A stretch of DNA of 9,141 bases from Chloroflexota bacterium (GTDB lineage Bacteria; Chloroflexota; Anaerolineae; Aggregatilineales; UBA2796). The notes under the pieces were generated by a model. It did not search any database. It was not told where the DNA came from and saw only the letters and a list, made by a program, of their open reading frames with translations. The stretch lies in contig RFIM01000011.1 of the NCBI GenBank assembly GCA_003695215.1, positions 1 to 9,141 on the forward strand. Direction: 5' to 3'. The translations under genes were made by a program, and so were the position numbers. Position 1 is the stretch's first letter. Each line of letters opens with the position of its first letter. Below are positions 5,374 to 9,141 of the stretch, in pieces.

Positions 5374-8157
5374 ATGGCGAAGGCAACTACAGCTGTCCCT
5401 GCCAAGGAGAAGTCCGAGCAAGATGGCGCAAAGCGGAGCGGCACACGCTGGGTCTATTTATTCAGCGAGCTAGATGCGGCACGGGCGGCCGTCGGTGGCA
5501 AGTGGGATGACGTCCGCGCTTTGTTAGGCGGCAAGGGCGCCAACCTGGCCGAGATGACGCGCATTGGCCTGCCAGTGCCGCCAGGCTTCACCATCACTAC
5601 ACGTGCCTGCAATGCCTATCTTGAAGCCAACCAAACTTTCCCTGAAGGCATGTGGGAGCAAGTCTTGAAGGCTGTGCGCGATATTGAGGCGCAGACGGGC
5701 AAGCAATTCGGCAATCCGAGCAATCCGCTGCTCTTCTCAGTGCGTTCTGGCGCTAAGTTCTCGATGCCGGGCATGATGGATACCGTCTTGAATCTGGGCA
5801 TGAACGATGCGGTCGCCGAGGGCATGATCGCGCTCACAGGCGATCCGCGCTTCGTCTACGATGCTTACCGTCGCTTTGTGCAGATGTTCGGCAGCGTCGT
5901 GATGAGCATTGAAGATGAGGCCTTTGAAGATTACCTGAGCGCTACTAAAAAGCGTCGCAGCGTCAGCAGTGATACCGAGCTGAGCGCTGAAGATTGGCAG
6001 AAAGTGACTGCCGAGTTCAAGCTGATCTATCGCAAGCACGTTGGCGAAGAATTTCCGACCGATCCGTATGCGCAGCTGAGCAAAGCCATTGAGGCCGTCT
6101 TCAAGAGCTGGAACGGCAAGCGCGCCGTGGACTATCGCAACGCCGCCAACATTCCCCACAACCTCGGCACTGCTGTGAACGTCCAGATGATGGTCTTTGG
6201 CAATATGGGCAACGATAGCGGCACAGGCGTCGCCTTCACGCGCAATCCCAGCACAGGCGAGCGCAAGCTCTTCGGCGATTACCTGATGAATGCGCAAGGC
6301 GAAGATGTGGTAGCCGGCATTCGCACGCCCAAACCGATCAGCGAGCTAGAGAAAGAGAATCCAGCCGTCTACAAGCAGTTCATCGAAGTTGCCCAGAAGC
6401 TGGAGCAGCACTACCGCGATATGCAGGACGTCGAGTTCACGATCGAGCGCGGCAAGCTCTACATGCTGCAGACTCGTGATGGCAAGCGCACAGCGCGCGC
6501 GGCTGTCCGTATTGCGGTCGAGATGGCTGAGGAAGGCTTGATCAAGCGCGAGGAAGCTGTGTTGCGCGTCTCGCCGGATCAAGTCTTGCAGCTGCTGCAC
6601 CCACAATTCGATCCTGAGGCCAAACGCGATGCCGTGCGCAGCGGCAAGCGCATCGCCACAGGCGTGAACGCCTCGCCGGGCGCGGCTGTTGGCGTGGTCG
6701 CTTTTGATGCCGATCTGGCTGAGAAGTGGGGCAAGGCGAAGAAGTCTGTCATCATGGTGCGCCCAGAGACGAAGCCTGATGACGTTCATGGCATGTTGGC
6801 CAGCAAAGGTATCCTGACTTCGCGCGGTGGCGCGACCAGCCACGCGGCTGTGGTAGCGCGCCAATTTGGCGTGCCGTGCGTGTGCGGCGCCGAAGCGCTC
6901 GAGATTGACCTGCGCGCGCGCTTGATGCGCGTCGGCGATATTGTGGTGCACGAAGGCGATACGATCTCGATTGACGGCACAACGGGCGAAGTCTTCGTGG
7001 GCGAACTCAAGCGCGAAGTGCCTGACTTCATGCGCGAGACCTACCTGCAGACGCTGCTGAGCTGGGCTGATCAATTCCGCCGCTTGAACGTCTACGCCAA
7101 CGCCGACTATCCGCAGGATGCGCGCCGCGCCCGCGAGTATGGCGCACGCGGCATCGGCTTGTGCCGCACTGAGCATATGTTCTTCCAGGAAGAGCGCCTG
7201 CCGATTATGCAGGCGGCGATCCTTGCCAAGCCGAATAGCCCTGAAGAGCGCGCCGAGCTGGATAAACTGGAAGTCTTCCAGTACGACGATTTCTACGGCA
7301 TTCTCAAGGCCATGGATGGCCTGCCTGTGATCATCCGTCTGCTTGACCCGCCGCTGCACGAATTCCTGCCCGATCACGAGCAGTTGGCGTTGCGCGCTGC
7401 AGGCTTGCGCCTGATGGGCGACCGCCCGAAAGAGCTAGAGCGCGTAGAAGCGCTGATGAGCGCCGTCGAGGCGATGCGCGAGTTCAATCCGATGATCGGC
7501 TTGCGCGGCTGCCGCCTTGGCATCACGCGCCCTGCCTTCAGCGAGATGCAAGCGCGTGCGCTCTTCCGCGCTGCCTGCCAGTTGACCAAAGAAGGCTATG
7601 ACGTGCATCCTGAGATCATGATCGCCGTGACCAGCACAGCAGAGGAGGTGCGCGAGCTGCGCCAGCTGATCGAGCGCGTGGCTGCGGAAGTTATGAGGGC
7701 AATGAACTGCGCCGTCAACTACAAGATCGGCACGATGATCGAGTTGCCACGCGCCGCGATCACAGCGCACAAGATGGCCGAATACTCCGAGTTCTTCAGC
7801 TTCGGCACCAACGACCTGACTCAGACCACGTTCGGCATCAGCCGCGATGACGCCGAAGGCAAATTCCTGCTCGATTACGTGGAGCGCGGCTTGTTGCCAC
7901 GCAATCCTTTCCAGCAGTTGGATGAGGAAGGCGTCGGCTTCTTGATCGAGCTGGCTGTGGAGCGCGGGCGCAAGACGCGCCCCGACCTGGAGATTGGCAT
8001 TTGCGGCGAGCATGGCGGCGATCCTGCTAGCATCGCTTTCTGCCATCGCGCCAATTTGGACTACGTCAGCTGCTCGCCCTTCCGCGTGCCTGTGGCGCGC
8101 CTGGCAGCGGCACAGGCTGCGCTCAAAGAAGCAGGGCATAGCGCCAAAGACGATTAG
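5374..8157 (+). CDS. ppdK: Pyruvate, phosphate dikinase
   Basis: This cytosolic enzyme interconverts pyruvate + ATP + Pi with PEP + AMP + PPi, working in gluconeogenesis or PPi-linked glycolysis. The 927 residues carry the full three-part family layout. The N-terminal ATP-grasp region has GGKGANLAEM (52-61), SVRSGAKFSMPGMMDTVLNLG (122-142) and SGTGVAFTRNPSTGE (282-296). The central swivelling domain has GGATSHAAVVAR (485-496) with phospho-acceptor His490. The C-terminal PEP/pyruvate barrel has CRTEHMFF (597-604), RLLDPPLHEFLP (655-666), GLRGCRLGI (709-717), metal-ligand Glu790 in MIELPRAA, GTNDLTQTTFGISRDDAE (811-828) and catalytic Cys877 in GICGEHGGDP. Residues 1-25 are a charged, low-complexity extension, making the protein longer than the usual 870-880. 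The His loop has Ala487 where the common form is GGMTSH. PEP synthase and PTS enzyme I are ruled out by the ATP-grasp sequence and length. No PPDK regulatory protein is in the window. Confidence 0.97.
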   Translation: MAKATTAVPAKEKSEQDGAKRSGTRWVYLFSELDAARAAVGGKWDDVRALLGGKGANLAEMTRIGLPVPPGFTITTRACNAYLEANQTFPEGMWEQVLKAVRDIEAQTGKQFGNPSNPLLFSVRSGAKFSMPGMMDTVLNLGMNDAVAEGMIALTGDPRFVYDAYRRFVQMFGSVVMSIEDEAFEDYLSATKKRRSVSSDTELSAEDWQKVTAEFKLIYRKHVGEEFPTDPYAQLSKAIEAVFKSWNGKRAVDYRNAANIPHNLGTAVNVQMMVFGNMGNDSGTGVAFTRNPSTGERKLFGDYLMNAQGEDVVAGIRTPKPISELEKENPAVYKQFIEVAQKLEQHYRDMQDVEFTIERGKLYMLQTRDGKRTARAAVRIAVEMAEEGLIKREEAVLRVSPDQVLQLLHPQFDPEAKRDAVRSGKRIATGVNASPGAAVGVVAFDADLAEKWGKAKKSVIMVRPETKPDDVHGMLASKGILTSRGGATSHAAVVARQFGVPCVCGAEALEIDLRARLMRVGDIVVHEGDTISIDGTTGEVFVGELKREVPDFMRETYLQTLLSWADQFRRLNVYANADYPQDARRAREYGARGIGLCRTEHMFFQEERLPIMQAAILAKPNSPEERAELDKLEVFQYDDFYGILKAMDGLPVIIRLLDPPLHEFLPDHEQLALRAAGLRLMGDRPKELERVEALMSAVEAMREFNPMIGLRGCRLGITRPAFSEMQARALFRAACQLTKEGYDVHPEIMIAVTSTAEEVRELRQLIERVAAEVMRAMNCAVNYKIGTMIELPRAAITAHKMAEYSEFFSFGTNDLTQTTFGISRDDAEGKFLLDYVERGLLPRNPFQQLDEEGVGFLIELAVERGRKTRPDLEIGICGEHGGDPASIAFCHRANLDYVSCSPFRVPVARLAAAQAALKEAGHSAKDD

Positions 8158-8190
8158 CCCTGCGCTCCTCACCTGTTCCTCTTGCCTCGC

Positions 8191-8223
8191 GTTCAAGGGC
8201 TTGCCCACAACAAGCCCTTGAAC
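8191..8223. terminator. Perfect 13-bp hairpin between convergent ppdK and propeller gene
   Basis: GTTCAAGGGCTTG pairs perfectly with CAAGCCCTTGAAC around a 7-nt loop (CCCACAA). It lies 33 bp after the ppdK stop and 6 bp beyond the stop of the opposing gene, so it could end both transcripts. No T-run follows on either strand, so its mechanism is uncertain; the placement is what makes a shared terminator likely. Confidence 0.65.
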
Positions 8224-8229
8224 CACATA

Positions 8230-9141
8230 CTAAGGCAGGCTTATGGCATCTACGCGGAAAGGCGGCTTGGCCTCCACGCCGCCGATCAGGCCAAAGGTGC
8301 CCGAGCTAACCACATAGGCCGTCTTATCGACCACAAGCACGCTCGTCGGTTGGCGGAAGCCTTCGGCCAACGCTACCAGCCCTTCCGATTCATTCAAGCG
8401 GTAGAGCGTGCCGTTATCGCCCTGCCAGGCCGCAATCAAGATGCGCCCTGCCCAGTCGATTGCCAAAGCGCGCGGATCGAACCCTTGCTGACGGTAGAGC
8501 AGCTCGCTCTGGACGCCTGAGTCAGCCATGCTCAGCCGATAGAGCGAGCCTGTGCCTGAATCGGCCACGATGATCGCCTCATTCTCAGAATCGTAGGCGA
8601 TGCCCGTCAGGCTTGGACGCGCGTTGGCGACTGACGGCGCCGTCCACAGCAGCGTGGCATTGCCATCACCTGTGATATACCAAACGGTGCCGTTCTCAGG
8701 GTGCGTCAGATACACATTGCCGTAAGCATCGGCTGCCAAGCCTGCGAAGAGCGGCAGGTTGCGCACAGCGGGCGAATCGCTGACGCTGCGCAGCGTGCCA
8801 TCCATGGCAATAGCTTTCAGCGTGCCTGTGCCATAAGCGCCCACCTGGCTGTAATCTAGCACGTAGAGCGTCCGACGGCTGTAGGCAAGCGCGGCAGGCG
8901 CATCCAGCTGTGCCATGAAGCGCATAGCGCCATCAGGCGTCACGCGGCGCACAGCGCTGCCGCCAAGCAAGCTCAGGTAGAACTCGCCATTGGCATAGGC
9001 GAGGCCATACGGGAAGATGCGCTCATCGTTCAGGCTCAAAAACGGCCTGATGGTGACCTCCGGCGCGAGCGCTTTCGGCTCGCGCAGCGGGCTGCTGTTC
9101 CAGCGCCCAAACAGGTCGCCTAACAAGAGCGCCGCAGCGGC
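8230..9141 (-). CDS. NHL/SMP-30-like beta-propeller protein, N-terminally cut by window edge
   Basis: The gene ends at a TAG (8232-8230) and its frame stays open to the right edge, so the start is outside; the first in-frame start-like codon (TTG at 9126) is unlikely to be real. The six codons before it read AAAALL, so the visible part begins with a small hydrophobic stretch, which could be the end of a signal peptide or membrane anchor. Numbered from TTG 9126, about six beta-propeller blades follow at roughly 38-64, 76-110, 128-155, 171-198, 217-245 and 259-281. They carry repeated GLAY/GLAAD/GIAYDS openings, then xVYL, IIVADSGTGSLYRL and DNGTLYRL strands typical of NHL or SMP-30/gluconolactonase-like repeats. 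No catalytic metal site could be assigned. It may be an extracytoplasmic binding or sugar-lactone-type protein; the function is unknown. It converges on ppdK. Confidence 0.75.
   Translation of the reverse strand, partial: AAAALLLGDLFGRWNSSPLREPKALAPEVTIRPFLSLNDERIFPYGLAYANGEFYLSLLGGSAVRRVTPDGAMRFMAQLDAPAALAYSRRTLYVLDYSQVGAYGTGTLKAIAMDGTLRSVSDSPAVRNLPLFAGLAADAYGNVYLTHPENGTVWYITGDGNATLLWTAPSVANARPSLTGIAYDSENEAIIVADSGTGSLYRLSMADSGVQSELLYRQQGFDPRALAIDWAGRILIAAWQGDNGTLYRLNESEGLVALAEGFRQPTSVLVVDKTAYVVSSGTFGLIGGVEAKPPFRVDAISLP

Noticed and set aside
5146..5421. A 92-codon in-frame N-terminal extension of ndh reaching into ppdK
   Set aside because: It crosses the predicted promoter and the ppdK start, is Cys-rich and unlike NDH-2, and a GGAG stands correctly spaced before ATG 5145.
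6346..8226. Long antisense frames opposite ppdK (343 and 263 codons)
   Set aside because: They are mirror frames of a strongly coded GC-rich gene, with His/Ala/Leu-rich low-information protein and no recognisable domain.
1..9141. A defence system, mobile element or secondary-metabolite cluster
   Set aside because: All five genes belong to housekeeping redox and carbon metabolism or generic repeat families; no nuclease, recombinase, toxin, terminal repeat or biosynthetic core enzyme was found.

Overview
The window is a GC-rich bacterial chromosomal segment carrying five protein genes, two of them cut by the window edges. The genes are conserved central metabolism and redox functions plus two repeat proteins. 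I see no transposase, integrase, phage gene, tRNA, rRNA or CRISPR array. The taxonomic guess is Chloroflexota (Anaerolineae-like), made with low to moderate confidence. It rests on the style of the thioredoxin reductase (a GE in place of GD in the second FAD motif), a very large TPR protein, and the mix of an aerobic type II NADH dehydrogenase with a pyruvate phosphate dikinase. A protein search would settle it.

Layout: (1) positions 2-2722, + strand, 3' part of a gene for a protein made almost entirely of about 25 TPR units; (2) a hairpin at 2731-2759 in the gap between convergent genes; (3) 2782-3744, - strand, thioredoxin reductase (trxB); (4) 3820-5145, - strand, type II NADH:quinone oxidoreductase (ndh), 75 bp upstream of trxB and possibly cotranscribed with it; (5) 5146-5373, a 228-bp divergent regulatory region; (6) 5374-8157, + strand, pyruvate phosphate dikinase (ppdK); (7) a perfect 13-bp-arm hairpin at 8191-8223 between convergent genes; (8) 8230-9141, - strand, the C-terminal part of an NHL/SMP-30-like beta-propeller protein that continues past the right edge.

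The most informative signal is regulatory. The ndh gene has a good sigma-70-like promoter (-35 TTGGCG, 17-bp spacer, -10 TAAAAT). Its -10 box is the exact centre of a TGTGA-N6-TCACA palindrome, which fits a Rex operator (NADH/NAD+-sensing repressor) or a CRP/FNR-family site. Occlusion of the -10 implies repression, and Rex control of ndh is an established loop in Bacillus. A second palindrome, TTGGC-N5-GCCAA, covers the -35. The genes around this region all concern electron and energy balance: ndh oxidises NADH into the quinone pool, trxB spends NADPH on thiol reduction, and ppdK interconverts pyruvate and PEP. I found no convincing evidence for a wholly new biological system; the ndh control region and the higher-order repeat structure of the TPR protein deserve the closest second look.
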